A stretch of DNA of 64,000 bases from Caulobacter vibrioides OR37 (GTDB lineage Bacteria; Pseudomonadota; Alphaproteobacteria; Caulobacterales; Caulobacteraceae), in NCBI RefSeq assembly GCF_000372645.1, contig NZ_APMP01000016.1:1-64000 (forward strand), written 5' to 3'. Below the pieces are notes generated by a model. That model did no database searches and was not told where the DNA came from. It was given only the letters and a program-made list of their open reading frames with translations. The position numbers and the translations under genes were made by a program. How positions within the stretch are numbered: position 1 is the first letter of the stretch; every line of letters begins with the position of its first letter. Shown here in pieces: positions 42,843 to 51,342 of the stretch.

Positions 42843-43754
42843 ATGACCGTTTTCGTTCTCGGCTCGATCAATCTGGACGCGGTGGCGCGGGTCGACGGCC
42901 TGCCCCGGCCCGGCGAGACGGTGGCCGGCCTGTCCCTGGCGCTGTTCCTGGGCGGCAAGGGCGCCAACCAGGCGGTCGCCGCCGCGCGCATGGGCGCGCC
43001 CACCCGGCTGATGGGCGCGGTCGGCGGCGACGACAGCGGCAAGGGCCTGAAGGCCAAGCTGGCCGGCTACGGCGTCCAGGTCGCCGACGTGCTGGAGCTG
43101 GAGGGCGTGCCCACCGGCCAGGCCCACGTCTGGGTCGCCAACAACGCCGAGAACATGATCGTCGTCACCGCCGGCGCCAACGCCATGGTGACGCCCCAGC
43201 AGGTTTCGGCCACCCCGATCGAGGGCCAGCGCGTTCTGCTCTGCCAGCTGGAGACCCCGCCCGCCGCCGTCGAGGCGCTGTTCCGGGCCGGCGCGGCCAA
43301 GGGCTCCCTGCGGATTCTGAACGCCGCCCCCGCCCTGCCCCAGGGCGCGGCGCTGTTTCCGCTGACCGACATCCTGATCGTCAACCAGACCGAACTGGCC
43401 AGCTACGCCAAGCTTGACCGCGAGCCGACGCGGCTCGAGGAGGTCTCGGTCGCCGCTCGCAAGCTGATGAGCCGTCCCGACCAGACGATCATCGTCACCC
43501 TGGGCTCGGCCGGCGTCGCCGCCGTGCGCCGCGACGAGGCCTTCCTGGTCGAGGGCCGCAAGGTCAAGGCGATCGATACGGTCGGGGCCGGCGACTGCTT
43601 CTGCGGCGCCCTGGCCGCGGCCCTGGCCTCGGGCATGGACCTGCGCGACGCCGTCGAGATGGCCAACGCCGCCGCGGCGCTGTCCGTGCAGAAGGCCGGC
43701 GCCGCGCCGTCGATGCCCAGCCGCCGCGAGGTCGAGGCGTTCCTGGAGGGGTGA
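42843..43754 (+). CDS. rbsK: Ribokinase-like PfkB-family sugar kinase
   Basis: A 303-residue PfkB-family kinase. It starts VFVLGSINLDAVARVDGLPRPG and has the N-terminal signature FLGGKGANQAVAAARMG and the C-terminal catalytic signature DTVGAGDCFCGALAAAL containing the base Asp. Ribokinase phosphorylates ribose at O5 using ATP. The length and motifs fit RbsK, but other sugars are possible since no ribose transporter lies nearby. It follows fliP by 21 bases on the same strand and may share its transcript. Confidence 0.88.
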   Translation: MTVFVLGSINLDAVARVDGLPRPGETVAGLSLALFLGGKGANQAVAAARMGAPTRLMGAVGGDDSGKGLKAKLAGYGVQVADVLELEGVPTGQAHVWVANNAENMIVVTAGANAMVTPQQVSATPIEGQRVLLCQLETPPAAVEALFRAGAAKGSLRILNAAPALPQGAALFPLTDILIVNQTELASYAKLDREPTRLEEVSVAARKLMSRPDQTIIVTLGSAGVAAVRRDEAFLVEGRKVKAIDTVGAGDCFCGALAAALASGMDLRDAVEMANAAAALSVQKAGAAPSMPSRREVEAFLEG

Positions 43755-43826
43755 GGTCGGGTTAGGTCCTTACAGACCTTCAACTCCGGTCGAGTGGTGC
43801 TGATCTCAAATCAGACGGAGGTCTAG

Positions 43827-44210
43827 GTGGGGCGTCCCAAGCCAAGAGACCAGAAGAGGGAACGTAAAAGGGACGCGGACCTCTCCGTCCTCGCGTATGA
43901 GTATGCCGACCGCGCTAGCCCAAGGCATTCGGACGCCAGTCAACGGGTCGATGACCTAGCCTACCACCACCCAGAACTGTTCTGGAGGTTCTTGGAGCTT
44001 GTGGTCGGTTCGAACATACCACTGGACGACCTTAGCGATCTTGGCTGGGGTCCACTCACTTGGCTGCTTCGGCGATATCCCGACGACTGGGGGGAGCGCG
44101 TAGCGGGTCTCGCGAAGAGTGATGGGCGTATGATGACGTTGGCGGCTAGCATCGACGACGACCGGATTGCGCCAGATGTGGTGCGGCTGCTGCGCGGTGC
44201 GGCCGAATAG
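43827..44210 (+). CDS. Small hypothetical protein
   Basis: A 127-residue soluble protein with a strongly basic start (RPKPRDQKRERKRD) and a helical remainder containing YHHPELFWRFLELVVGS and GPLTWLLRRYPDDWGERV. I do not recognise it with confidence; the HPELFWRF segment suggests a small immunity-like or DUF6869-type domain. The start is a GTG at 43827 after a GGAGG-containing leader. It is monocistronic, with a tandem repeat and a palindromic element downstream. Confidence 0.6.
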   Translation: MGRPKPRDQKRERKRDADLSVLAYEYADRASPRHSDASQRVDDLAYHHPELFWRFLELVVGSNIPLDDLSDLGWGPLTWLLRRYPDDWGERVAGLAKSDGRMMTLAASIDDDRIAPDVVRLLRGAAE

Positions 44211-44220
44211 CTTACGCCCG

Positions 44221-44254
44221 CGTCCAATGGGCGCTAGCGTCCAATGGGCGCTAG
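44221..44254. repeat. Perfect tandem duplication of a 17-base unit
   Basis: CGTCCAATGGGCGCTAG occurs twice back to back (44221-44237 and 44238-44254) just after the 43827 gene. It looks like a recent slippage duplication. Confidence 0.9.
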
Positions 44255-44282
44255 ATCGATCCGTCTCAAGCCCCCTACCCCG

Positions 44283-44410
44283 ATCTCCCCGGCGAATGCC
44301 GGGGCCCAGATTCATCCGGAGAGATTGAGGCTGACGCGCCTTCGCGCGGAGCTATCCGGTTCAGCGCTCGTGAGTTCGATCTGGGGCCCGGCATTCGCCG
44401 GGGAGGTCGG
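44283..44410. repeat. Interspersed repeat bounded by CCCCGGCGAATGCCGGGG-type palindromes (second copy)
   Basis: CCCCGGC-GAAT-GCCGGGG (44287-44304) followed by CCCAGAT is mirrored at the right end by ATCTGGGGCCCGGC-ATTC-GCCGGGG. The interior differs from the copy at 14241-14338 while the ends match, suggesting a mobile or recombining palindromic family. Confidence 0.8.
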
Positions 44411-44445
44411 TTGGGTTTGTTACCCGCCGTAAGGCCAGTAATCCC

Positions 44446-44934
44446 CTAAGCCGCCCGGATGCCCGAGACGCCCTCGGCCGCCGCGCCGACCACGGCGTCG
44501 TAGCCGAGGATCATGTCGACGTCCTTGCCGTTGCTGGCCAGCGGCAGGCGCAGCCACAGGATCGACATGTGCGGGGCGCCGCGCCAGGCCAGGCTATGGA
44601 CGCCGACGCCGGGCCGGCGGTCGTCGACCACCTTGTCCAGTTCCTTGCGCCAGTATTCGAAGGCGGCCGGATTATAGACGTCGCCGATCATGCGGCCGGT
44701 GATCTCGCGGCCATAGACGCCGTAGAGGCCGGTGCCCGCCAGGCGCAGGCGGTAGTCGCGAGGCTCGCGGATCACGTCGATCAAAGACACCGTCGGCAGC
44801 AGCCGCTTCATGTGGGCCGGATGAAGGTCGACGCGCGCGGGGAGGCTCGCCCCCCGACGGAGGGACGCCCAGTAGGCGAACATCTCCTGGTGAGCGCGGG
44901 CCGCCGTGGCGGATGCGCTCAGTTGCGCGGACAT
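44446..44934 (-). CDS. PAS-domain (PAS_5-type) protein
   Basis: A 162-residue cytoplasmic protein that appears to be a lone PAS_5-type domain: FAYWASLRRGASLPARVDL, HPAHMKRLLPTVSLIDV, YRLRLAGTGLYGVYGREITGR and the closing beta strands. Such stand-alone proteins are common in Caulobacterales and Rhizobiales; most are uncharacterised and may sense redox or metabolites. Two GANTC sites lie 26-40 bases upstream (44960 and 44970), so CcrM methylation could affect transcription. The ATG at 44934 (MSAQLS) is preferred over an upstream in-frame ATG at 44976. Confidence 0.8.
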   Translation of the reverse strand: MSAQLSASATAARAHQEMFAYWASLRRGASLPARVDLHPAHMKRLLPTVSLIDVIREPRDYRLRLAGTGLYGVYGREITGRMIGDVYNPAAFEYWRKELDKVVDDRRPGVGVHSLAWRGAPHMSILWLRLPLASNGKDVDMILGYDAVVGAAAEGVSGIRAA

Positions 44935-45057
44935 CTTCAGAGTCCTTAACAAGCCTTTGGAATCACTTCGATTCACTATCGCTTAAGGAACGAATCGGCG
45001 GCAAGAGAAAAACATGTCGCGCGACAAGATTCACATTTGGAGTCAATCGCCAAACAC

Positions 45058-45091
45058 AACGCCCGCCATCCGTTTCGGGATGACGGGCGTT
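45058..45091 (-). terminator. Strong hairpin downstream of mucR (45138)
   Basis: AACGCCCGCCATCC (45058-45071) pairs with GGATGACGGGCGTT (45078-45091) with one mismatch. It lies 46 bases past the mucR stop. The T tract is weak, so termination efficiency is uncertain. Confidence 0.55.
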
Positions 45092-45137
45092 ATGAAATTC
45101 TCGATGGCCCTCGGGCCAAGCCGTTGTTCAGACTCGG

Positions 45138-45557
45138 CTATTTGGCCTTGCGCGCCGGCTTCCGGCCGCCCTGACCCAGGCCCATCTGCTTGGCCAGGTT
45201 CGACCGCGCCTCGGCGTAGTTCGGCGCGACCATCGGGTAATCCTTGGGCAGGTTCCACTTGGCGCGGTAGTCTTCCGGGGTCATGTCGTACTTGGTGCGC
45301 AGGTGACGCTTCAGCGACTTGAACTTCCGGCCGTCCTCCAGACAGATCAGATAGTCGGGGGTGATCGACTTCTTGACCGGAACGGCGGGCTCCTTCGGCG
45401 GCGGGGCCGGCTCGGCGGCGGGCGCGCCGACGGTCGCCAGGGCGCCGTGGACTTGCTTGATCAGAGCGGGCAGATCCGCGGTCGCCACCACATTGTTGCC
45501 GACATAGGCGGAGACGATGCCCGCCGTCATCTCGATCAGGTCGGATTGGTCTTCCAT
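45138..45557 (-). CDS. mucR: MucR/Ros-family transcriptional regulator, copy 1
   Basis: A 139-residue MucR-type regulator. The N-terminal part ([18 protein letters not shown]) matches the family oligomerisation region. The C-terminal DNA-binding domain has [27 protein letters not shown] divided by the usual spacing, ending in a basic tail. In Caulobacter MucR1/MucR2 repress S/G1-phase genes together with SciP and CtrA. The zinc ligands are degenerate: C-x-x-D replaces C-x-x-C and the second ligand His is Lys-Tyr. A 9-base inverted repeat with a GATTC site lies 35 bases upstream. Location near fliP/flgB is consistent with a flagellar/cell-cycle region. Confidence 0.95.
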   Translation of the reverse strand: MEDQSDLIEMTAGIVSAYVGNNVVATADLPALIKQVHGALATVGAPAAEPAPPPKEPAVPVKKSITPDYLICLEDGRKFKSLKRHLRTKYDMTPEDYRAKWNLPKDYPMVAPNYAEARSNLAKQMGLGQGGRKPARKAK

Positions 45558-45591
45558 GCGGCCTCGCCCGTCGGGGAATCTTTTTGCTGAT

Positions 45592-45615
45592 GCGACTGAT
45601 TCCGAGATCAGTCGC
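45592..45615. promoter_or_regulatory. Palindrome GCGACTGAT-N6-ATCAGTCGC in the mucR promoter/leader
   Basis: A perfect 9-base inverted repeat 35 bases before the mucR ATG. GATTC at 45598-45602 (a GANTC site) overlaps its left arm, and another GANTC lies at 45576-45580. It may be an operator whose binding is affected by CcrM methylation, or a 5'-UTR hairpin. Confidence 0.5.
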
Positions 45616-45785
45616 CGTGTGCATACAAAGATTGACGAGCACGAGCAATAACCAAGGCGATAAGAAATCGTCGGTATTAGACAATGTTCGCGCCTCGGGC
45701 TTAACCCGACGCATTACCCGGAAGTAATGTTGAGTTCCTATGTGGCGTCAAACAGCCACCACGGGAAACCGATGATATCCCACTT

Positions 45786-47009
45786 TTAGCGATCAAAGTC
45801 GCGCGACAGCGCAAGCATCGCCGCCCGCTGCGGCGCCGAGTACTCGTCAACGGCGGCTTCGTCGCCTTCGCGGATCGCCTTCAGCAAGGCCGGGGTCAGG
45901 GCCGAGGTCAGCGACCAGTTCCAATAGCGCAGCACGGTCTGGGCGCGGTCCACGGCGACGGTGTCGTAGACGGTCAACACGCGCTCCAGCCCGGCGTCCG
46001 TCACACCGGCGCGGTCGACTTCCTGGCGACGCAAGCCTCGCCAAAGCTGGCGCACGCAAAGACGAGGCAGGCCCGTGGCCTTGCACAGGATGGCCAGAGG
46101 CTCGCCGCCTAGATCGGTGAAGATCTTGGCGCCGGTCATCGGCTTCACGCCCGATAGGTAGGAAATCTCTTCGGCCAACTCGCGGGTGATGCCGGCCTCG
46201 GCCGCCGCGACGGCCTCGTCCAGACTTTCGTAGGGACTCTTTTCGATGGCGGCGCGGTTGCGCTGACGGCGCTCGATGAACTGCAAGGCCTTGCGCGACA
46301 GCGGGTCCTGCCAGCCTTCCGCCGAGGCCATCGCGAAGACATCGCCCACCGCGTCCTGCAGGATCTCCCGCGAGACGGCGAAGCGCTGGAGGATGGTCCG
46401 GCGCGCCTCGGCGTCGGACCACCAGAACATCACATAGGCATGGCTGGGCCGCAGTTCCGGTCGGCGCAGCAACAGAGGGATCAGGTGCTGGGCGTCGCGC
46501 GTGATGGCGACGATGTTCTCGACCCCCTGATGGCTGAGCTTGACCAGGTCGTTGCGCAGCAGGACCTCGATGACCGGCGGCTCGGCCCTTTCGATCAGGG
46601 CGTCGGCCACCACCTCGCTGACGCCGCGCCTCTGGGCGATCAGGCGGCGGTGCTCCATGCCCGCGAAATTGACGCAGCTGATCAGGTCGGAGTCCGACAG
46701 CCTTTCGGCCTCCATCAGCAGGGCCCGCGCCACCGGCAGCTCGTCGCGCAACAGCAGGCGCGCCAGCACTCCCGGCGCCTCGCTGAGCGTGGCCAGGCGC
46801 CGAGCCACCTTCTCGCGCTCGACGACATTGGCGTCGCGCAGCATCTCGACCAGCAGGTCGGCGGTCATCGACCGCTCGAAAGCGTTGATCCGGCTGCTGG
46901 GCAGGCAAACCACGTCCGCCAGGCGCTTGAGCAGGGTCGCGCGCGAGCGGACCGTCGGCTTCGGGGCCTCGGGCTCGGGAAATGGCGATGTCAGCCCGGC
47001 TTCGCTCAT
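45786..47009 (-). CDS. DUF2336-domain protein
   Basis: A 407-residue soluble helical protein of the DUF2336 type. It shows repeated helical segments with family-like sequences: ERSMTADLLVEMLRDANVV, REKVARRLATLSEAPGVLA and ARALLMEAERLSDSDLISC near the N-terminus, and a long HEAT-like middle. No enzyme motifs, signal peptide or membrane helices are seen. DUF2336 proteins are abundant in Caulobacter but mostly uncharacterised. It stands alone upstream of mucR on the same strand, separated by a 228-base control region. Confidence 0.85.
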   Translation of the reverse strand: MSEAGLTSPFPEPEAPKPTVRSRATLLKRLADVVCLPSSRINAFERSMTADLLVEMLRDANVVEREKVARRLATLSEAPGVLARLLLRDELPVARALLMEAERLSDSDLISCVNFAGMEHRRLIAQRRGVSEVVADALIERAEPPVIEVLLRNDLVKLSHQGVENIVAITRDAQHLIPLLLRRPELRPSHAYVMFWWSDAEARRTILQRFAVSREILQDAVGDVFAMASAEGWQDPLSRKALQFIERRQRNRAAIEKSPYESLDEAVAAAEAGITRELAEEISYLSGVKPMTGAKIFTDLGGEPLAILCKATGLPRLCVRQLWRGLRRQEVDRAGVTDAGLERVLTVYDTVAVDRAQTVLRYWNWSLTSALTPALLKAIREGDEAAVDEYSAPQRAAMLALSRDFDR

Positions 47010-47063
47010 GGCTCGACAAGAACAGATCGTGCTTAACGAGCCGTGAGCGCCGCCGCGACAAAC

Positions 47064-47948
47064 TTACCGGAATTCGGGCTCGCGCCACTCCGGCCAGATG
47101 TCCGGAAGATCGGTAGAGACCTTGTTGGGATAGACGGGCGCGCGCTTTTCCAGGAAGGAGGTCACGCCCTCCTTGGCGTCGCCCGACGCGCCCCGCGACT
47201 GGATGGCGCGGCTGTCGGCCTTGTGAGCCTCCATCGGATGGTCGGCTCCAGCCATGCGCCACAGAAGCTGGCGGGTCAAAGCGACCGAGACGGGCGCGGT
47301 GTTGTCGACGATCTCGCGGGCCAGGGCGCGCGCGGCGGGCAGCAGGTCGTCGGGGGCGTGCAGCGAGCGGACGAGGCCGCGCTCCAGGGCCTCCTGGGCG
47401 GGGAAGACCCGGCCCGTATAGCACCACTCCAGCGCGGTCTGCAGGCCGACCAGACGCGGCAGGAACCAGGACGAGGCGGCCTCGGGATTGATGCCCCGGC
47501 GCGCGAAGACGAAGCCGAACTTGGCCTCGGTCGAGGCCATGCGGATGTCCATCGGCAGCTGCATGGTGACGCCCACCCCAACGGCCGCGCCGTTGATCGC
47601 GCCGATGATCGGCTTGAGGCTGTCGTACATTCGCAAGGTCACGCGGCCGCCGCCATCGCGATAGACGTCGCCGACCTTGCCCTCCTCGCGCTCCAGCGCC
47701 TGGGGCGAGGTGCGGTCGAAGGTGGCGCCGCCGGCCCCCAGGTCGGCCCCCGCGCAGAAGGCCCGCCCGGCGCCGGTCACGATCACGGCCTTGACCGCGT
47801 CGTCGGCGTCGGTGGCGTCGAACGCCTCGATCAGGTCCTTCATCATCCGCGCGGTGAAGGCGTTCATCCGGTCGGGGCGATTGAGGGTGATCGTCGCGAT
47901 CCCGTCCTCGACATCGTAGATCAGGGTTTCGAAGGTGGGATTAGGCAT
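47064..47948 (-). CDS. Enoyl-CoA hydratase/isomerase (crotonase family)
   Basis: A 294-residue crotonase-fold enzyme. The CoA/oxyanion-hole segments are GRAFCAGADLGAGG and INGAAVGVGVTMQLPMDIR, and the C-terminal region shows the typical ALEWCYTGRVFPAQEALE. Crotonases hydrate or isomerise acyl-CoA double bonds in beta-oxidation. With the nearby P450, GMC oxidoreductase, acyl-CoA synthetase and MaoC protein, it may belong to a lipid or terpenoid degradation pathway. The ATG at 47948 is used; an upstream in-frame ATG at 48002 lacks the family alignment. Confidence 0.92.
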   Translation of the reverse strand: MPNPTFETLIYDVEDGIATITLNRPDRMNAFTARMMKDLIEAFDATDADDAVKAVIVTGAGRAFCAGADLGAGGATFDRTSPQALEREEGKVGDVYRDGGGRVTLRMYDSLKPIIGAINGAAVGVGVTMQLPMDIRMASTEAKFGFVFARRGINPEAASSWFLPRLVGLQTALEWCYTGRVFPAQEALERGLVRSLHAPDDLLPAARALAREIVDNTAPVSVALTRQLLWRMAGADHPMEAHKADSRAIQSRGASGDAKEGVTSFLEKRAPVYPNKVSTDLPDIWPEWREPEFR

Positions 47949-48009
47949 GAGCGGTTCCTCGTGATTTAGCGCGATCCAAACATGCGTATGAATAAGGGGC
48001 AATCATTTA

Positions 48010-48146
48010 GCGCCCCCTCCGTCACGTCGCCTATCGGCGCCGCGCCACCTCCCCCGTTTCACGGGTGAGGAAGAGGGCCGTCATCTCCTCCCCCGTGCGC
48101 GGGGGAGGTGGATCGCTGCGAATACGCAGCGAGACGGAGGGGGCGC
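48010..48146. repeat. Interspersed repeat flanked by GCGCCCCCTCCGTC inverted repeats (copy C)
   Basis: GCGCCCCCTCCGTC (48010-48023) is mirrored at 48133-48146. The interior has CACCTCCCCCGTTTCACGGG and CCCCCGTGCGCGGGGGAGG segments. It abuts the P450 stop codon, overlapping by one base, and separates it from the crotonase gene. Confidence 0.88.
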
Positions 48147-49483
48147 TAGCCGCCCCGCTTCACCCCAAGCTTGCTGATCGCGTGCACGAAGTTGTTGGGC
48201 GCGATCTCGATGTCGCCGGTCCAGTTCAGGTCCGGGAACCGCGCCAGGATCTGGCGGTAGGCCTCTTCCAACTGAATCTGGGCGACCCGCTTGCCGATAC
48301 AGGTGTGGGGGCCATAGCCGAAGGCGATGTGCTTGCCGGCGTTGGCGCGGGTGACGTCCAGCTGGTCCGGGTTCTCGAACATCGCCGGATCGCGGTTGGC
48401 CGCGCCGTAGTACATCACGACCTTCTCGCCCTCGCGGATCCGCTGACCGTTGACCTCGACGTCGCGCGCGGCCGTGCGGCGCATGTAGATCACGGGACTG
48501 ACCATGCGGATGAACTCGTCCACCGCGCCCGGCAGCAGGGACGGATCGGCGATCAGCCGCTGCTTCTGTTCCGGGAACTCGGTCAGCAGCTTCATCGACC
48601 CGGAGAGCGTATTGCGGGTGGTGTCGTTGCCGGCGAAGACGATCAGCAGCCACGAGCCGTCCAGGTACTCGTCCGACAGCAGGGCCCCGTCGACCTGGGC
48701 CCGCGCGATGGCGGTCATCAGGTCTTCCTTCGGATCCTGCCGCCGCTTGTGCAGCATGGTCCGGCCGTACTCGAACATCTCCTCGACGTTGTTGTTGAAG
48801 TCCATGACGAACTGCATCAGCTCCAGCGTCGGCTGCAGGGGCGCGTTGGCCTGCTTGACCGCCAGGTCCTGGGCGCGCTCGAGGTAGTGCATCCAGGTCA
48901 GGAACTTGGGCCGATCCTCGGGCGGCACGCCCAGGATCTCGCACAGGGTGAACAGCGGCAGCACCGACGAGAAGTGCTCGACCATGTCGATCGCCGCCCC
49001 GCCCGCCAGCTTGGGCTCCATATCGTCCAGCAGGCGCGTCACCTCGCCCCTCACCCGCTCGGTCAGGCCGCGCAAATAGGCCGGCGTGAAGTATGGCATG
49101 TGCTCGCGACGCAGCTGCAGGTGATGCGGCGCGTCGAGATTGATCATGGTGTCCATCGAGGCGCGGAACAGCAGCGCGTGGCGCTTTTCCGGCGAGCCCA
49201 TCGACATCAGGATGCCGCCCCGCTGCGACGAGAAGGTCTCGGGATCGCCATTGACCCGCTGGACGTCGTCATAGCGCGTCAGGGCCCAGAAGCCCGGACC
49301 ATCGAATGGCTCGGGATGCCACATCACCGGGGCCTCCTGGCGCATCCGCGCGAAGTCCGTCCAGGGCTGGCCCTGGGTGAAACGGAAGATGTCGGCCAGG
49401 TCGACGCCGCTCAAGGTCGGATAGGTCGGCGGCGTTCCCGGTCCCGCGACGCCCTCCACAGCGGTTTGGCTGATCAGGTCCAT
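48146..49483 (-). CDS. Cytochrome P450
   Basis: A 445-residue soluble bacterial P450. The I-helix oxygen-activation motif is VFAGNDTTRNTL (near residue 288), the K-helix E-x-x-R is in VDEFIRMVSP, and the haem-ligand Cys is in AFGYGPHTCIGKRVA (near 394). The P-V-I-Y-M-R-R-T-A region after the K-helix resembles CYP125/124/142-type steroid and isoprenoid hydroxylases, but the subfamily cannot be fixed by eye. A ferredoxin partner is not adjacent. It diverges from the GMC oxidoreductase gene across a 169-base promoter region. The ATG at 49483 has a good AAGGAGG. Confidence 0.95.
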   Translation of the reverse strand: MDLISQTAVEGVAGPGTPPTYPTLSGVDLADIFRFTQGQPWTDFARMRQEAPVMWHPEPFDGPGFWALTRYDDVQRVNGDPETFSSQRGGILMSMGSPEKRHALLFRASMDTMINLDAPHHLQLRREHMPYFTPAYLRGLTERVRGEVTRLLDDMEPKLAGGAAIDMVEHFSSVLPLFTLCEILGVPPEDRPKFLTWMHYLERAQDLAVKQANAPLQPTLELMQFVMDFNNNVEEMFEYGRTMLHKRRQDPKEDLMTAIARAQVDGALLSDEYLDGSWLLIVFAGNDTTRNTLSGSMKLLTEFPEQKQRLIADPSLLPGAVDEFIRMVSPVIYMRRTAARDVEVNGQRIREGEKVVMYYGAANRDPAMFENPDQLDVTRANAGKHIAFGYGPHTCIGKRVAQIQLEEAYRQILARFPDLNWTGDIEIAPNNFVHAISKLGVKRGG

Positions 49484-49652
49484 GGCGCGCCTCCTTTCGA
49501 ATGTCGTTTTTCGCGGCGACGATAGCGGGGAAACACGTCGAACCAACGGCGCCGCGACGGCAACTTGCGCGAACGCCGTTTCTGGGGTCACCATTCCAAC
49601 TGAACGCTGATCACGCGGAGACACGCGAGACGGCGGCGAAGGGAGAGAGGCG

Positions 49653-51320
49653 ATGGCAGGGATCATCGAGGCCGATTACGTGGTCGTGGGCGCGGGCTCC
49701 GCCGGTTGCGTCCTGGCGGCGCGGCTGTCCGAAGGCGGCAAGTTCAAGGTCGTCCTGCTGGAGGCCGGCGGCGACGACCGGCCGACCAAGAACCTCTCCC
49801 AGTTCGCGTCGAACCTGATGATCCATATCCCGGTCGGCTACTCGTCGACGCTGAAGGATCCCAAGGTCAACTGGCTCTACACCACCGAGCCCGACCCTGG
49901 CACCGGCGACCGCGTCCACGTGTGGCCGCGCGGCAAGGTGCTGGGCGGCTCGTCCTCGATCAACGCCATGCTCTATGTGCGCGGCCAGGCCGCCGACTAT
50001 GACGGCTGGCGCCAGCTGGGCTGCGAGGGGTGGGCCTGGGACGATGTGCTGCCCTATTTCCGCAAGGCCCAGAACCAGGAGCGCGGGGCCTGCGACCTGC
50101 ACGCGACGGGCGGACCGCTGAACGTCGCCGACATGCGCGACGCTCACCCGATCTCCGAGGCGTTGATCGACGCCTGCGACCAAGCCGGCATCCCGCGCTA
50201 CGCCGACCTGAACGGTCCCGACCAGGAAGGCGCCACCTGGTATCAGGTCACCCAGAAGAACGGCGCCCGCTGCTCGTCCGCCGTCGCCTATCTGCACCCG
50301 GCGATGAACCGGCCCAACCTCCAGGTCGAGACCAACGCCCTGGCCAGCCGCGTGCTGTTCGAGGGCAAGCGCGCCGTCGGCGTCGAGTTCGTCCAGAATG
50401 GCCAGCGCCGCGTCGTGATGGCGCGCGGCGAGGTCATCCTGGCCGGCGGCGCGATCAATTCGCCCCAGTTGCTGCAGCTTTCCGGCGTCGGCCCCGGCGC
50501 CCTGCTGCGCGCGCACGGCGTCGAGGTCGTCCATGACCTGCCTGGCGTGGGCGAGAACCTGCAGGACCACTATCTGATCGCCGTCCGCTACCGCCTGAAG
50601 CCGGGCACGGTCTCGGTCAACGAGCAGAGCAAGGGCGGGCGCCTGGCCGCCGAGGCCATGAAATATCTGCTGTTCCGCAAGGGCCTTCTGACCCTGTCGG
50701 CCGCCCACGTCGCCGCCTTCTGCAAGTCGCGCCCGGATTTGGCGGGACCGGACATCCAGTTCCACATCCTGCCGGCGACCATGGACCTGGAGAAGCTGTT
50801 CAACGAGCAGAAGATGGAGCTGGAGAGCGCGCCGGGCATGACCATCGCGCCCTGCCAGCTGCGCCCGGAAAGCCGCGGCCACATCCGCATCAAGTCGGCG
50901 GATCCGGCGACCTATCCGGCCATCTTCGCCAACTATCTGGCCGATCCGCTGGACCAGGAGGTCGCGGTCGCGGGCCTGAAATGGGCGCGCAAGATCGGCT
51001 CCCAGCCCGCGATCGCCCCCTATGTCGATCACGAGATGAACCCCGGCCCCGACGTCCAGACCGACGCCCAGCTGCTGGACTTCGCCCGCCAGACCGGCTC
51101 GACGCTGTATCATCCCGTCGGCACCTGCCAGATGGGGACCGGTCCGATGGCCGTGGTCGACACGCGGCTGCGCGTGCGCGGCGTCGAGGGGCTGCGCGTG
51201 GTCGACGCCTCGATCATGCCGCGGCTGATCTCGGGCAACACCAACGCCCCCTCGATCATGATCGGCGAGAAAGGCGCGGCGATGATCCTGGCCGACGCCA
51301 AACAGGCCGTGGCGGCCTGA
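49653..51320 (+). CDS. GMC-family FAD alcohol dehydrogenase/oxidase (choline dehydrogenase-like)
   Basis: A 555-residue flavoprotein. The FAD-binding GxGxxG is [15 protein letters not shown] at the N-terminus, GMC signature 1 is [14 protein letters not shown], signature 2 is near [16 protein letters not shown], and the C-terminal active-site region is [10 protein letters not shown] followed by [11 protein letters not shown]. Members oxidise primary alcohols (choline, alkanols, polyethylene glycol) to aldehydes. Adjacent P450 and acyl-CoA synthetase genes suggest it oxidises an alcohol made by the P450. RBS GGGAGAGAGG precedes the ATG. The acyl-CoA synthetase follows after 22 bases. Confidence 0.93.
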   Translation: MAGIIEADYVVVGAGSAGCVLAARLSEGGKFKVVLLEAGGDDRPTKNLSQFASNLMIHIPVGYSSTLKDPKVNWLYTTEPDPGTGDRVHVWPRGKVLGGSSSINAMLYVRGQAADYDGWRQLGCEGWAWDDVLPYFRKAQNQERGACDLHATGGPLNVADMRDAHPISEALIDACDQAGIPRYADLNGPDQEGATWYQVTQKNGARCSSAVAYLHPAMNRPNLQVETNALASRVLFEGKRAVGVEFVQNGQRRVVMARGEVILAGGAINSPQLLQLSGVGPGALLRAHGVEVVHDLPGVGENLQDHYLIAVRYRLKPGTVSVNEQSKGGRLAAEAMKYLLFRKGLLTLSAAHVAAFCKSRPDLAGPDIQFHILPATMDLEKLFNEQKMELESAPGMTIAPCQLRPESRGHIRIKSADPATYPAIFANYLADPLDQEVAVAGLKWARKIGSQPAIAPYVDHEMNPGPDVQTDAQLLDFARQTGSTLYHPVGTCQMGTGPMAVVDTRLRVRGVEGLRVVDASIMPRLISGNTNAPSIMIGEKGAAMILADAKQAVAA

Positions 51321-51342
51321 TCCCCCCTGAAGAGGTAAAGCG

